From the NCBI GenBank assembly GCA_015057325.1, contig SVEQ01000003.1, forward strand, positions 62,001-126,000: a stretch of 64,000 nt of DNA. The letters are read 5' to 3'. The translations under genes were made by a program, and so were the position numbers. This document shows, piece after piece, positions 45,352 to 54,776 of the stretch. Numbering within the stretch: position 1 is the stretch's first letter; each line of letters begins with the position of its first letter. The stretch is from Lachnospiraceae bacterium. GTDB lineage: Bacteria > Bacillota > Clostridia > Lachnospirales > Lachnospiraceae. The notes under the pieces are model-generated. The model ran no database searches, was not told the origin of the DNA, and saw only the letters and a program-made list of their open reading frames with translations.

Positions 45352-46294
45352 TTTTTATAAACAATATGTCGTAATAATACACATTATCAACTACGTAAGA
45401 ACCAAGTCCCACGCAATCCATGTCCGTTTCTTTTAATAATTTAGCGAAGTTGTTATCTAACTTAATATGTTCTATAAGCTGATTGATTCCATAATCAGGT
45501 TGTCCACCATACGAAAATTCGCAACCATTCTCACATTTAATACCACAATCCTGAATCAGTCTTTTGACATCACCATCATCGGCAAATCCGTTAACCAACG
45601 CCGACGCCCTAAGCACCGCACACGCCGTAACTTGAGAGTCCAATGAGATTTCCGGCATTCCGTAAGTTTTTCTACATTCGTTGATATAAAGATATACAGG
45701 ATAAAGCATTGTTGCATTTTCATCAACACTTCCATCTGAATTGAAGATATAGGTAGTATCTTCAATCGTCATAACTGCATCATGAACTCTTGCACCATTC
45801 TCATCAAAGTAGTATCTATATCCGTTAATAGTTTCAAAACCTGTTACAATTCTACCCTTCTCGCCTCCGTAGAACCAATCGTCTCCATTTTTGTACCATC
45901 CAACTACATATTCTGCATTAGTGTTGAAATAATACTTAACCCCTTCGTATTCAACGACACCGGTTTTGATTCTTCCATCTTCTTCCGTGATGAAAAAGTA
46001 ATCTTCATTATCAATTACACCGATTTGTATAACACCATTTTCATCCGCATAATAATACGCATCTTTATCTTCTACATAAAATTTTCCGGTCTTTAAATAT
46101 CCATCCTCATCAAAGTAGTACATATAATCTTCAATATCAGTAAAACCGATAGCATACTCACCGTCTTCATTGGTGTATCGACGACCATTTTCGTCCTCGT
46201 CCCAATATGCATGAACCGAATTATTGATACTAAAGAAAATTACCATGGTTGCAATGAATACAACCGGAAAAATTATCAATAACTTTTTATTCAT
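45347..46294 (-). CDS. Exported cell-wall-binding repeat protein with divergent CAP-like domain
   Basis: The 315-residue protein has an N-terminal hydrophobic signal segment (LLIIFPVVFIATMVIFF). It then has about seven aromatic-glycine repeats of the choline/cell-wall-binding type (YYFDEDGYLKTG, YYFNTNAEYVVGWYKNG, YRYYFDENGAR). The last 115 residues have a CAP/SCP-like outline (Y-I-N-E-C-R-K-T-Y-G, then A-S-A-L-V-N-G, and V-G-L-G-S-Y with a YYYDILF end). However, the usual histidine after the first CAP helix is missing, and four to five cysteines are present instead. A wall-associated protein of unknown activity is the safest reading. Confidence 0.75.
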   Translation of the reverse strand: MNKKLLIIFPVVFIATMVIFFSINNSVHAYWDEDENGRRYTNEDGEYAIGFTDIEDYMYYFDEDGYLKTGKFYVEDKDAYYYADENGVIQIGVIDNEDYFFITEEDGRIKTGVVEYEGVKYYFNTNAEYVVGWYKNGDDWFYGGEKGRIVTGFETINGYRYYFDENGARVHDAVMTIEDTTYIFNSDGSVDENATMLYPVYLYINECRKTYGMPEISLDSQVTACAVLRASALVNGFADDGDVKRLIQDCGIKCENGCEFSYGGQPDYGINQLIEHIKLDNNFAKLLKETDMDCVGLGSYVVDNVYYYDILFIKK

Positions 46295-46302
46295 ATATAC
46301 AC

Positions 46303-47193
46303 CTACATGTTAGCTCTAGGATGTGTCTTGTTATATACTTCTTTAAGCTTTGTATTAGCATTTGCTTTAGCATAAATCTGTGTTGTAGAAATATCGGAAT
46401 GTCCTAACATTTCCTGAACAGACTTAAGATCCGCTCCGTTATTAACTAAATGCATTGCAAAAGAATGTCTTATAGTATGCGGAGTTATATCTTTCTTTAT
46501 GCCTGCCTTTCCTGAATAATATTTAATTATTTTCCAGAAGCCCTGTCTTGTCATTGGAGCGCCCTGACAATTTGTGAAAAGGAACTCCTGCTCTTGAGTA
46601 CATAACGCTCCTCTTGCATCCTTAATATATAATTCCAATGCATTTTTTGTTTCTTTTGTAAACGGTATTACCCTGTCCTTATTGCCATCTTTACATTCAA
46701 TATAATCCAAAGAAAGATTGACATCACTAAGTTTGAGTGTAATAAGTTCAGAAACTCTTATCCCTGTTGCATAAAGCAATTCCAGCATTGCCTTATCTCT
46801 TATATCTTTTGGTGTTGTTCCGCCCGGTTGTTCAAGTAAAAGACTAACCTCATCCATAGTAAGAATAACAGGAAGCTTCTTCTCGATTTTGGGTGGTTTT
46901 AGCACCTCACTCGGATCTTCCAAAATAACACCCTGTTTAACAAGGAAAATAAAAAAGGCCTTGATAGATGCTATGTTTCTTGAAACAGTTGCTGATGACA
47001 TACCTTGTTTTTCAATCTGCAAAACATACGAATTCAAATTAGTTCCAGTAATTTGATTAACATCCTCTATATCGATATCTGTCAAATAGTTGTAGAGTTT
47101 TTTTAAGTCTCTTCGATAAGATGCAACTGTATTCGCACTTGCACGTTTCACATTCGTTAAGTAGTCAACGAACTCTTCAATCTTTTGTAACAT
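46303..47193 (-). CDS. xerD: Site-specific tyrosine recombinase XerD
   Basis: XerD with XerC resolves chromosome dimers at dif. The N-terminal SAM-like domain (FVDYLTNVKRASANTVASYRRDL) and the catalytic set are present: R in ATGIRVSELITL, K in CKDGNKDRVIPF, H-x-x-R in HTIRHSFAMHLV, H in MLGHSDISTTQIY and the Tyr nucleophile Y in QIYAKA. At 296 residues it has exactly Xer length, with no phage-integrase extensions. There is no associated integrase target or mobile element. Confidence 0.94.
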   Translation of the reverse strand: MLQKIEEFVDYLTNVKRASANTVASYRRDLKKLYNYLTDIDIEDVNQITGTNLNSYVLQIEKQGMSSATVSRNIASIKAFFIFLVKQGVILEDPSEVLKPPKIEKKLPVILTMDEVSLLLEQPGGTTPKDIRDKAMLELLYATGIRVSELITLKLSDVNLSLDYIECKDGNKDRVIPFTKETKNALELYIKDARGALCTQEQEFLFTNCQGAPMTRQGFWKIIKYYSGKAGIKKDITPHTIRHSFAMHLVNNGADLKSVQEMLGHSDISTTQIYAKANANTKLKEVYNKTHPRANM

Positions 47194-47330
47194 TTCAAGT
47201 CCCCTTAAATATAAAATAACATAATCACATTATAAATGCTAATTTACATAAAATCAAACATTATTTTTCCGTCAAAATCTTGTAATTACGTTGTTTTCGG
47301 CATTTTACACAATTAGTGGTGTTTACATAA

Positions 47331-47876
47331 TCAACCCCTACTACATATTGAAAAAAATAATTCAAAAAAATTATGTAAATATAGTTCTACCGAAACCCCA
47401 AACAAGAAAAAAATAATAATTACAAATATTTTAAGTAAAAAAACAAACTTGTTAAAATTATTACAAAGGCATTTATTCTTGTAAAAAAAGAATCTTCCGA
47501 AAAGATATATAAACCCAAAATAAAATAATATAATCGGTATAAAAATAATCCAAGTAATGCATATTCCTTTTACGTAATAGAGCGTAAAAAAATATGAGTA
47601 AATCAGACCATACGAGACACCAATAAAACAACAAAACACAAAGGCGGATAGATAATAAGAAATTACAAACGCAATAAGTAAAAACAAACTCAACTGAACT
47701 AATCTTTCTTTTAATATATATATAACAAAACTTTGGTTTGTTTCTATCAAAAGAGAATAATCAAAATCAGAAAAAAGTTTGCCATAAAAAATAATATAAA
47801 TTATCACGCCACAAAGCATCCCCAAAAACAACGGCAAAAATGTAACTGCTTTTATATTGTTATCTTTTTCTTTCAA
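47331..47876 (-). CDS. SpoIIM-like membrane protein
   Basis: The 181-residue protein is very hydrophobic (about five segments) and strongly AT-rich, with a high Phe/Ile/Lys content. Its outline, FLGMLCGVIIYIIFYG near the N-terminus, then a segment resembling YLSAFVFCCFIGVSYGLIYSYF and later IFIPIILFYFGFIYLFGR, resembles stage II sporulation protein M (an engulfment DMP-complex component). spoIIM lies next to xerD in many Firmicutes, which supports it. The sequence is shorter and diverged from B. subtilis SpoIIM (about 215 residues), so it may be degenerate or repurposed. Confidence 0.45.
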   Translation of the reverse strand: MKEKDNNIKAVTFLPLFLGMLCGVIIYIIFYGKLFSDFDYSLLIETNQSFVIYILKERLVQLSLFLLIAFVISYYLSAFVFCCFIGVSYGLIYSYFFTLYYVKGICITWIIFIPIILFYFGFIYLFGRFFFYKNKCLCNNFNKFVFLLKIFVIIIFFLFGVSVELYLHNFFELFFSICSRG

Positions 47877-47935
47877 ATAATCACCTCTAATAACAGTATA
47901 TGCCGTTACTCAACACGTTAATTACCACAAAAAAA

Positions 47936-47961
47936 GAGTCCGAAATATATATTTCGGACTC
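47936..47961 (-). terminator. Intrinsic terminator after rny
   Basis: Minus-strand GAGTCCGAAAT and ATTTCGGACTC form an 11-bp perfect stem with a 4-nt loop, followed by seven T. Confidence 0.9.
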
Positions 47962-47981
47962 AGAACTCGCATCGGTCAAGT

Positions 47982-49532
47982 CTATTTAGCGTAATCCGTT
48001 ACACGTGATTCTCTGATAATATTAACCTTAATCTGACCCGGATACTTAAGCTCATCCTCAATTCGCTTAGAAATATCTCTAGCCATAAGAACCATGTCGG
48101 CATCACTCACCTGCTCAGGAACTACCATAATACGAATCTCTCTACCTGCCTGAATTGCAAAAGATTTATCAACGCCCTTAAACTCGTTGGCAATGTCTTC
48201 TAACTGTTTTAATCTGGTTGTATAAGTCTCTAATGTTTCACGTCTTGCACCCGGTCTTGCAGCTGAAATTGCATCTGCAGCCTGTACAATACATGCAATA
48301 AGTGACTCAGGTTCCACATCTCCATGATGTGCCTCTACAGCATTAATAACAAGAGGTGTCTCTTTATACTTTCTACAAAGATCAACACCAATCTGTACAT
48401 GAGATCCTTCCATCTCGTGATCAACAGATTTTCCTATATCGTGAAGAAGTCCTGCTCGTTTAGCCATACGAACATCCTCTCCAACTTCTGCTGCAAGTAA
48501 ACCACATAACAAAGAAACTTCCATAGAATGCTTTAAAGCATTCTGTCCGTAACTTGTTCTGTACTTCATTTTACCAAGTAAGCGCACAAGTTCAGGATGA
48601 ATTCCCTGAACACCAACTTCAAATGTGGCATTCTCTCCTTCTTCCTTCATAGTCTGCTCGACTTCTTTCTGTGCCTTCTCGACCATTTCTTCAATTCTTG
48701 CAGGATGAATTCTTCCGTCAAGAATCAATTTTTCAAGAGCAATTCTCGCAACCTCACGTCTTACCGTATCAAAACTTGATAAGATAACCGCTTCCGGAGT
48801 ATCATCAATAATAAGATCTACTCCTGTCATTGTTTCAAGAGTACGAATATTTCTACCCTCTCTACCAATGATACGTCCTTTCATTTCATCATTAGGTAGC
48901 TGCACCAATGAAATTGTGGACTCTGCGACATGATCAACTGCACACTTCTGTATAGCTGTCACAACATACTCTTTAGCCTTCTTACCGGCCTCTTCCTTGG
49001 CTCTGTTCTCCATCTCCTTAATGAGAACAGCTGTTTCATGTTTTACATCTTCTTCAACAGTTTTTAATAAATATTCTTTTGCTTGTTCAGAGGTTAATCC
49101 AGAGATTCTCTCCAGTTCCTGTAGTTTCTTTGATTCAAGCTCTTCAACTTTTGCTTTCTGCTTTTCCAAAGATGATTCTCTAGATGCAAGGCTTGCTTCT
49201 TTCTTCTCAATCGCTTCAGTCTTACGGTCAAGATTCTCTTCACGCGAAAGTAATCTCTTTTCCATACGTTGAACTTCGTTACGACGATCTTTAATTTCTT
49301 TATCAAGATCATTCTTGGTCTTGATTGAATCTTCCTTAGCTTCTAGGAGAATCTCCTTCTTCTTGGCTTCAGCATTTTTAACGGCTTCATCTATGATCTC
49401 TCTCGATCTGTCCATTGCATCACGGTTTTTCTTTTCAACGACATTCTTACGATATGCGTTGCAGATAACCCATGTGACAACAACAGCTACGATTAAAATA
49501 ATAGCAAAAGCAATCAAATAGCTTGGTTCCAC
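47982..49532 (-). CDS. rny: Ribonuclease Y
   Basis: A membrane-anchored endoribonuclease that initiates mRNA decay. Domains in order are an N-terminal membrane segment (about 5-25), a long coiled coil (about 30-205), a KH domain ([25 protein letters not shown]) and an HD domain ([17 protein letters not shown]). At 516 residues it has standard length. The start is a GTG at 49532 spaced 7 bp from AGGAGG. The ribosome binding site lies in a short perfect inverted repeat AGGAG/CTCCT, so initiation may be structure-controlled. Confidence 0.97.
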   Translation of the reverse strand: MEPSYLIAFAIILIVAVVVTWVICNAYRKNVVEKKNRDAMDRSREIIDEAVKNAEAKKKEILLEAKEDSIKTKNDLDKEIKDRRNEVQRMEKRLLSREENLDRKTEAIEKKEASLASRESSLEKQKAKVEELESKKLQELERISGLTSEQAKEYLLKTVEEDVKHETAVLIKEMENRAKEEAGKKAKEYVVTAIQKCAVDHVAESTISLVQLPNDEMKGRIIGREGRNIRTLETMTGVDLIIDDTPEAVILSSFDTVRREVARIALEKLILDGRIHPARIEEMVEKAQKEVEQTMKEEGENATFEVGVQGIHPELVRLLGKMKYRTSYGQNALKHSMEVSLLCGLLAAEVGEDVRMAKRAGLLHDIGKSVDHEMEGSHVQIGVDLCRKYKETPLVINAVEAHHGDVEPESLIACIVQAADAISAARPGARRETLETYTTRLKQLEDIANEFKGVDKSFAIQAGREIRIMVVPEQVSDADMVLMARDISKRIEDELKYPGQIKVNIIRESRVTDYAK

Positions 49533-49545
49533 AGGAGCACCTCCT
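49533..49545 (-). promoter_or_regulatory. Hairpin covering the rny ribosome binding site
   Basis: AGGAG-GTG-CTCCT directly before the GTG start folds on itself with a 3-nt loop, with the ribosome binding site inside the left arm. A start codon that is not ATG and an occluded site together suggest low or regulated translation. Confidence 0.4.
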
Positions 49546-49584
49546 TATTTAATTATAGTGTACTTTACATAAGCACACTAATAA

Positions 49585-49613
49585 AGTGTATCTTTTTTTG
49601 TACATAATGTCAA
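49585..49613 (-). promoter_or_regulatory. rny promoter
   Basis: Minus-strand TTGACA (49608-49613), 17 bp, TACACT (49585-49590), about 45 bp upstream of the start. The spacing is ideal and the -35 is perfect. Confidence 0.6.
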
Positions 49614-49652
49614 GTAAAAGAATAATATTATTGGCATTTTTTCATAATTTGA

Positions 49653-50678
49653 CTATTTATCTTCAGCAACTTCTTCGTTCTTGATAAGTCCTGCCGCTTC
49701 ACGAACCTTAATCTCTATTTCCTTGGTAAGTTCCGGATTATCCTCAAGGTATACTTTGGTATTCTCTCTACCCTGACCTATCTTCTCGCCATTATACGAG
49801 AACCATGCACCGGATTTATTGATAATATCCATCTTAACTGCTAGATCAAGAATATCACCAACTTTGGATATACCCTTACCAAACATAATATCAAACTCAG
49901 CCTCTCTAAACGGTGGAGCAACCTTATTCTTAACAATCTTAACTCTCGTTCTGTTACCGATAACTTCACCGTTCTGTTTGAGTGTTTCAATTCTTCTTAC
50001 ATCAAGTCTTACAGAAGAATAGAACTTAAGTGCACGACCACCTGTTGTTGTTTCCGGATTACCAAACATTACACCAACCTTCTCTCGAAGCTGATTAATA
50101 AATATAACAACACAGTTAGATCTGCTTATAACTGCAGTAAGTTTTCTCAATGCCTGTGACATAAGTCTTGCCTGCAGCCCAACATGAGAGTCTCCCATCT
50201 CACCGTCAATCTCTGCCTTAGGAACAAGAGCAGCAACCGAATCGACAATTATAACGTCAACAGCTCCCGAACGAACCATTGTTTCTGTAATCTCTAACGC
50301 CTGCTCTCCGTTATCCGGCTGTGAAATATATAAATTGTTAATATCAACACCTATATTACCTGCGTACACAGGATCAAGTGCATGCTCTGCATCAATAAAT
50401 CCAGCAATACCACCATTCTTCTGAACCTCTGCAACTATATGAAGTGCAACTGTAGTCTTACCACTTGATTCAGGACCATATACTTCTATAATTCTTCCCT
50501 TAGGTACTCCACCTATTCCAAGTGCAAGGTCAAGACTTAAAGAACCTGTAGGAATTGCTTCAACATTCATGCTTGCTGCGGAATCACCAAGCTTCATAAC
50601 TGTACCTTTACCAAACTGTTTCTCAATATTCGCAAGTGCGGCATCAAGTGCTCTCATCTTATCTTCATTACCAGCCAT
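49653..50678 (-). CDS. recA: Recombinase RecA
   Basis: RecA catalyses strand exchange in recombination and stimulates LexA self-cleavage. Walker [14 protein letters not shown] and Walker [16 protein letters not shown] are present, as are the L2-loop [20 protein letters not shown] and the acidic C-terminus. The start is the ATG at 50678 (341 residues) behind AGGAGG; the in-frame ATG at 50699 lies inside the LexA-type box and ribosome binding site. Promoter and box are described separately. Confidence 0.97.
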   Translation of the reverse strand: MAGNEDKMRALDAALANIEKQFGKGTVMKLGDSAASMNVEAIPTGSLSLDLALGIGGVPKGRIIEVYGPESSGKTTVALHIVAEVQKNGGIAGFIDAEHALDPVYAGNIGVDINNLYISQPDNGEQALEITETMVRSGAVDVIIVDSVAALVPKAEIDGEMGDSHVGLQARLMSQALRKLTAVISRSNCVVIFINQLREKVGVMFGNPETTTGGRALKFYSSVRLDVRRIETLKQNGEVIGNRTRVKIVKNKVAPPFREAEFDIMFGKGISKVGDILDLAVKMDIINKSGAWFSYNGEKIGQGRENTKVYLEDNPELTKEIEIKVREAAGLIKNEEVAEDK

Positions 50679-50692
50679 TAAATCATACCTCC

Positions 50693-50706
50693 TGAACATC
50701 TGTTCG
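50693..50706 (-). promoter_or_regulatory. LexA (SOS) box of recA
   Basis: Minus-strand CGAACAGATGTTCA matches the Gram-positive LexA consensus CGAACRNRYGTTYG at 13 of 14 positions. It lies between the promoter and the ribosome binding site of recA, where bound LexA would block transcription. Confidence 0.8.
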
Positions 50707-50716
50707 TTTTTTTATT

Positions 50717-50745
50717 ATACTAATATAAATAATTTCTTTTGTCAA
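50717..50745 (-). promoter_or_regulatory. recA promoter
   Basis: Minus-strand TTGACA (50740-50745) is perfect. A TAGTAT at 50717-50722 is 17 bp away; the better-looking TATAAT (50714-50719) is 20 bp away. Either -10 puts the start site next to the LexA box. Confidence 0.6.
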
Positions 50746-50748
50746 CAA

Positions 50749-50774
50749 AAAAATCGAATGTATTTTCGATTTTT
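50749..50774. repeat. Ten-bp inverted repeat upstream of the recA promoter
   Basis: AAAAATCGAA and TTCGATTTTT flank a 6-nt loop. The inner CGAA-N6-TTCG has the half-site spacing of a LexA box but lacks the inner C and G. It may be a weak second LexA site or a small insulating hairpin between recA and tmcAL. Confidence 0.4.
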
Positions 50775-50925
50775 GTATAGCAACTATTAAAATCAACATA
50801 AATAAGGGAAAAAATAAGATACCTTTCAGACATTTTTAATTTAGCATAATACCGCCAACTTGTAAAGAAAAACAATATATATTATAATCTTTCATAATAT
50901 AAAATAACGAAAAGAGAGAGAAACA

Positions 50926-52158
50926 ATGAAGCATGTAGGTATCATTGCCGAATACAACCCATTTCACAACGGTCATTTTTACCAACTTTCCAAGGTAAAA
51001 GAAATGTTTCCCGGAAAAAAAATAATAGTATGTATGAGTGGCGACTTCGTCCAGCGTGGCGAGCCTGCACTTCTACCGAAAACAATCAGGTGCAACATGG
51101 CACTTCAAGGTGGTTGCGATGTTATTCTTTCTTTTCCACCCATGTTCTCATCTGCTTCATCGGAACATTTTGCCGCAGCAGGTGTTCTTATGCTTGCAAA
51201 AACAGGCGTCATTGACACCCTTTGTTTCGGTGCCGAGTGTGATGACTTACATCTGTTAAGCGACATTGCAGACATATTTATAAATGAGCCCGATGCCTAC
51301 AAAACATCGCTAAAGACCGCTCTCTCAAACGGCCTTTCATTTCCAAAGGCACGAGCATTTGCCTTAAAAGAATGTTACCCTGATTGCAATTACGAAAGCA
51401 TTATCAATCAGCCCAACAACATTTTGGCAATCGAATATATTAAAACAATTAAACGTTACGCACTTCCGATTACACCTGTAGTTATCAAGCGTACAACTTC
51501 AAACTACAATGATTTATCTCTGGAAAGTCCGATTTGTTCAGCTTCAGCACTTAGAAACGATGTACAAAAAAATGATAATTTTAACGTATGGAAAGAGCAT
51601 GTTCCGGAGATTTCATATAGTACTCTAACAAAATCCCCCTACTCAAAACCAATATATTTTTCTGATATATATGCACTTTTGCAATATCGTATAACGAGTG
51701 AACATGGAAGCCTTACAAACTATCACGAATGCAGCGAGTTTGTTGCTAATCAATTAGAAAAAATTTCATATTTCCCGACTTCATTTGACGAGTTTATCAA
51801 TAATTTGTCAGGCAAGCACATTACAGAATCAAGGCTTAGAAGAATAATGCTCAATATCATATTGATGCGTACAAAGGAAAAAATAAAACTTCAAATAGAC
51901 AATGAGTATGTACCGTTTATAAGAATACTTGGCTTTAATGAGGATAGTGCGTTTGTCCTTAAAGAAATGAAAGAAAACTCTAGCCTTCCTATAATTAACA
52001 AGACCGCTAATGCTTCTAACCTTTTATCAGGTCATGCATATGAAGCATTCCTTCAAGACGTATACGAAAGCACAATATACCGTCAGACCTTTTACAACAA
52101 ATACGGGATTTTAATCCCATCCGAATACGAGCAATCAGTAATAATCAATCGCAAATAA
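50926..52158 (+). CDS. tmcAL: tRNA(Met) cytidine acetate ligase
   Basis: TmcAL (YlbM) activates acetate with ATP and acetylates the wobble cytidine of elongator tRNA-Met, giving ac4C34. The nucleotidyltransferase motif is NPFHNGHFYQL (H14-N-G-H17), followed by SGDFVQRGEPALLPK, RCNMALQGGCDVILSFP and the conserved GAEC. At 410 residues it has normal family length. AGAGAGAG precedes the ATG. In Bacillus ylbM lies near ylbJ and coaD, which also holds here. Confidence 0.95.
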   Translation: MKHVGIIAEYNPFHNGHFYQLSKVKEMFPGKKIIVCMSGDFVQRGEPALLPKTIRCNMALQGGCDVILSFPPMFSSASSEHFAAAGVLMLAKTGVIDTLCFGAECDDLHLLSDIADIFINEPDAYKTSLKTALSNGLSFPKARAFALKECYPDCNYESIINQPNNILAIEYIKTIKRYALPITPVVIKRTTSNYNDLSLESPICSASALRNDVQKNDNFNVWKEHVPEISYSTLTKSPYSKPIYFSDIYALLQYRITSEHGSLTNYHECSEFVANQLEKISYFPTSFDEFINNLSGKHITESRLRRIMLNIILMRTKEKIKLQIDNEYVPFIRILGFNEDSAFVLKEMKENSSLPIINKTANASNLLSGHAYEAFLQDVYESTIYRQTFYNKYGILIPSEYEQSVIINRK

Positions 52159-52194
52159 CCATACTATTTATAAAACCGTATTCTCGGTTGTTAT

Positions 52195-53082
52195 ATGAAA
52201 CGATTACTATTCTTCTTCTCTATTATTTTTTTGTTGCTCATTTTTCATGACAACGTTATATCAGGGGCAACTGACGGTCTTCTTCTTTGGTACAGGGTCC
52301 TTGTACCAACTCTATTACCATTTATTCTTATTACCGGTGCCATGTCAGAAAGTCATTGTTATGATGTTTTAACCTTTGGCAAATCAGGTGCAAAATCTTA
52401 TTGCATTACAGCCTTCATTATAGGTAATATGTGCGGATATCCAATCGGTGCAAAAATACTAAATGATTTTATAAGTCAAAAAAAGATTCCCAAAAACTTA
52501 GCATCAGATATGCTTTCCGTTTCAAGTCAGGCAAGTCCTATGTTCCTTATTGGTTACATTTACAATAAGATGCTTAATAAATCTATGCCGCTTTTTCCGT
52601 TTCTGATTATATTATATATACCATCAATCATCTTATTTATTATTAAACTTAAAAATATCGACTTTTTTGACTATCTGTTAATTCCTCAAAAATCAGAAAG
52701 AACCAATAACAACTATAACGATACTTTCATATCAGCTGTACGTACGATAGTCGTTATCGGTGTATATGTTATGATTTTCTCAATTCTTTTTGGTGTTCTT
52801 CTACCAAACATAAGTAATCCATACATTAAATGCAGCCTCTCTTTTTTAGAAATTACAACCGGACTTAATCTACTTAAAAGTCTTCCTTTCATTTCATCCT
52901 TTAAGCTTCCTTTGATAATGAGTTTGTCCTCTTTCGGTGGACTTTGCTCTGCATACCAGATAAAAAGCGTTTTAACTTATGAAAATGCAACAATAAAAAA
53001 ATACCTGTTCGATAAATTAATATTATCGACAGGTACTTTCTTACTTACATATCTTTATCAAATTTTCTTGTCCATTGTGTAG
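52195..53082 (+). CDS. ylbJ: YlbJ-family sporulation membrane protein
   Basis: The 295-residue protein has about eight membrane segments and the YlbJ features ATDGLLLWYRVLVPTLLPF and IIGNMCGYPIGAKILNDFI, related to nucleoside-recognition (Gate) domains. In B. subtilis YlbJ is needed for calcium dipicolinate passage into the spore. No clear ribosome binding site precedes the ATG at 52195; an AACCG/CGGTT hairpin lies between it and tmcAL. Its 3' end overlaps the convergent coiled-coil gene by 25 bp. Confidence 0.85.
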   Translation: MKRLLFFFSIIFLLLIFHDNVISGATDGLLLWYRVLVPTLLPFILITGAMSESHCYDVLTFGKSGAKSYCITAFIIGNMCGYPIGAKILNDFISQKKIPKNLASDMLSVSSQASPMFLIGYIYNKMLNKSMPLFPFLIILYIPSIILFIIKLKNIDFFDYLLIPQKSERTNNNYNDTFISAVRTIVVIGVYVMIFSILFGVLLPNISNPYIKCSLSFLEITTGLNLLKSLPFISSFKLPLIMSLSSFGGLCSAYQIKSVLTYENATIKKYLFDKLILSTGTFLLTYLYQIFLSIV

Positions 53083-54245
53083 TCATCAATAGTTCCTACG
53101 GACTTTGCCGCTTTTGCTGACTTCTCACCACCTGCGGGTGCATTATTCTCCACAACAGGACGACCCATTCTCGGTCCTCTTTTTACATTACCTTCCATAG
53201 GTGGAACTTCTCTATCCTGAATACCGTTTGGCTTAAGTGATGTTTTGTCAACTTTGTTAGCTTGAGCGGCTTCTAAAGTCTTTGCAACGGTTTCCTGTGC
53301 AGTCTGTGGTGTATGAACAACCGGATTACGTCTTCTTACAACCTTTTTAACTTTCTTCTCGGATGCATCTTCATTTTGAGCAGGTGCTGCCTCTTTTGCC
53401 GTTTGAGCAGGAGGTACATTGTTAGGTACTGTTGCTTCAAGAGGAATATCATTAGGAACAACATCTACTCCTGTTGCCACAAGATCAGGTACATTAATTT
53501 CAGGCTTCTCCTTAACAGGTGCCTCCTCAGGTCTTACCGGCTTATCTTCCTTACCGCCTACTGCCTGCTTAACTTTATCCATCATGCTCTGCTTTGCCTT
53601 AGGTGCAGGTGGAACTGCCTTGCCGTTAGCTGCAGTCTTCATCTGAGGTGCTCTTGTTACACTTGCAGGGTTGCCTGTAAATGCAACTATCTGTCCCTGT
53701 ATCTCTTCAACATTTGAATTAGCTATCATAAGATCATTTTGAAGTGTAGAAAGCAAATTCTCGTAATTTGCTCGTTCTGCATTGGCAGTTGCCTCAATAT
53801 AATTCTTAAGCCCCATCATAATATCATTAGTATACTGCATTGCACCAAGACGAAGTTCGTTAGCCTCTGCTGTTGCATTTGCCAATATTTCATTAGCCTG
53901 AACTCTTGCCATTTCAACAGTCTCATATGCCTGCTGATTAGCCTGATGCATAATCTCTGTCTCGGAAATCATCAAATTAGCACGGTTTGTTGCGTCTGCC
54001 ATAATTCCGTCAGCAGTATTTCTTGCGTCCATAAGAATTGCTTCCTTATTACGCATAATCTTCTTACATCTGTCTATTTCTGCAGGTATTTTAACCTTAA
54101 GATCACCAAATAATTCATCAAACTCATCTCTTGGAACAACTACTTTATTGGAAGACAATGCTGTTGTTTTACAGCTGTTCATAAAATCCTCAATCTCATT
54201 CATTACATCTTCAATACTTTTTCTTGCCAATGTTTCTTCCTCCAT
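53058..54245 (-). CDS. DivIVA-like coiled-coil protein with disordered C-terminus
   Basis: The first 60 residues are a short N-terminal segment (SIEDVMNEIEDFMNS). Residues about 60-195 are a long coiled coil rich in Ala/Glu/Asn (ATNRANLMISETEIMHQANQQAYE), of the sort seen in DivIVA and V-type ATPase subunit E-like proteins. Residues 200-395 are Pro/Ala/Lys-rich and likely disordered, with a basic patch (KKVKKVVRRRN). Similar proteins sit beside coaD in related genomes. A role in cell division or envelope organisation is plausible but only inferred. It overlaps ylbJ tail-to-tail. Confidence 0.65.
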   Translation of the reverse strand: MEEETLARKSIEDVMNEIEDFMNSCKTTALSSNKVVVPRDEFDELFGDLKVKIPAEIDRCKKIMRNKEAILMDARNTADGIMADATNRANLMISETEIMHQANQQAYETVEMARVQANEILANATAEANELRLGAMQYTNDIMMGLKNYIEATANAERANYENLLSTLQNDLMIANSNVEEIQGQIVAFTGNPASVTRAPQMKTAANGKAVPPAPKAKQSMMDKVKQAVGGKEDKPVRPEEAPVKEKPEINVPDLVATGVDVVPNDIPLEATVPNNVPPAQTAKEAAPAQNEDASEKKVKKVVRRRNPVVHTPQTAQETVAKTLEAAQANKVDKTSLKPNGIQDREVPPMEGNVKRGPRMGRPVVENNAPAGGEKSAKAAKSVGTIDDYTMDKKI

Positions 54246-54267
54246 TCATTTAATTATAATTTAGTAG

Positions 54268-54750
54268 TTAGTTATTGAACTTATTCTTAAGCATCTGTGC
54301 TACATGCTTCGGAACAAAATCCGTCACATCAGTACCATAGCTTGCATACTCTCTTACAATACTTGAACTTAAATATGCATACTCTATACTGGTTGTCAAA
54401 AAGACGGTATCTATCGTATCACAACTAACCTTACGATTACTTTGAGCAATCTGTAGTTCATAATCAAAATCTGTAATAGCACGTAATCCTCTTACTATAA
54501 CCGAGATATCATGTGCTTTCATATAATCTATAAGCAAACCGTCAAATGTGATAACCGAAACATTTGGAATATCGCTGACGGCTTTCTCCAACATATCCTT
54601 TCGCTCCTCTACCGTAAATAAAGGATGTTTTGCATTGTTGGAAAGTATTCCCACAACAACTTCTTCAAACATTGTTGATGAGCGTTTTATTACATCTAAA
54701 TGTCCGAATGTAACCGGATCAAAACTTCCGGGATATATAGCTATACTCAA
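54268..54750 (-). CDS. coaD: Phosphopantetheine adenylyltransferase
   Basis: The enzyme transfers AMP from ATP to phosphopantetheine in coenzyme A synthesis. The N-terminal SFDPVTFGHLDVIKRS has the T-x-G-H nucleotidyltransferase motif (T14-H17), and the C-terminal SSSIVRE region closes the family pattern. At 160 residues it has normal length. It follows rsmD by 26 bp, the common coaD-rsmD pair. Confidence 0.97.
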   Translation of the reverse strand: MSIAIYPGSFDPVTFGHLDVIKRSSTMFEEVVVGILSNNAKHPLFTVEERKDMLEKAVSDIPNVSVITFDGLLIDYMKAHDISVIVRGLRAITDFDYELQIAQSNRKVSCDTIDTVFLTTSIEYAYLSSSIVREYASYGTDVTDFVPKHVAQMLKNKFNN

Positions 54751-54776
54751 ATCCCTGTCCTCATTTCTGTATATTG

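Noticed and set aside
46303-47193. Tyrosine recombinase as evidence of a mobile element
   Set aside because: Length and motifs are those of chromosomal XerD, and there are no attachment repeats or phage genes nearby.
53313-54113. Two plus-strand frames rich in Cys and Leu
   Set aside because: They are shadows of the coiled-coil gene, whose Ala/Glu/Lys bias gives long open antisense frames.
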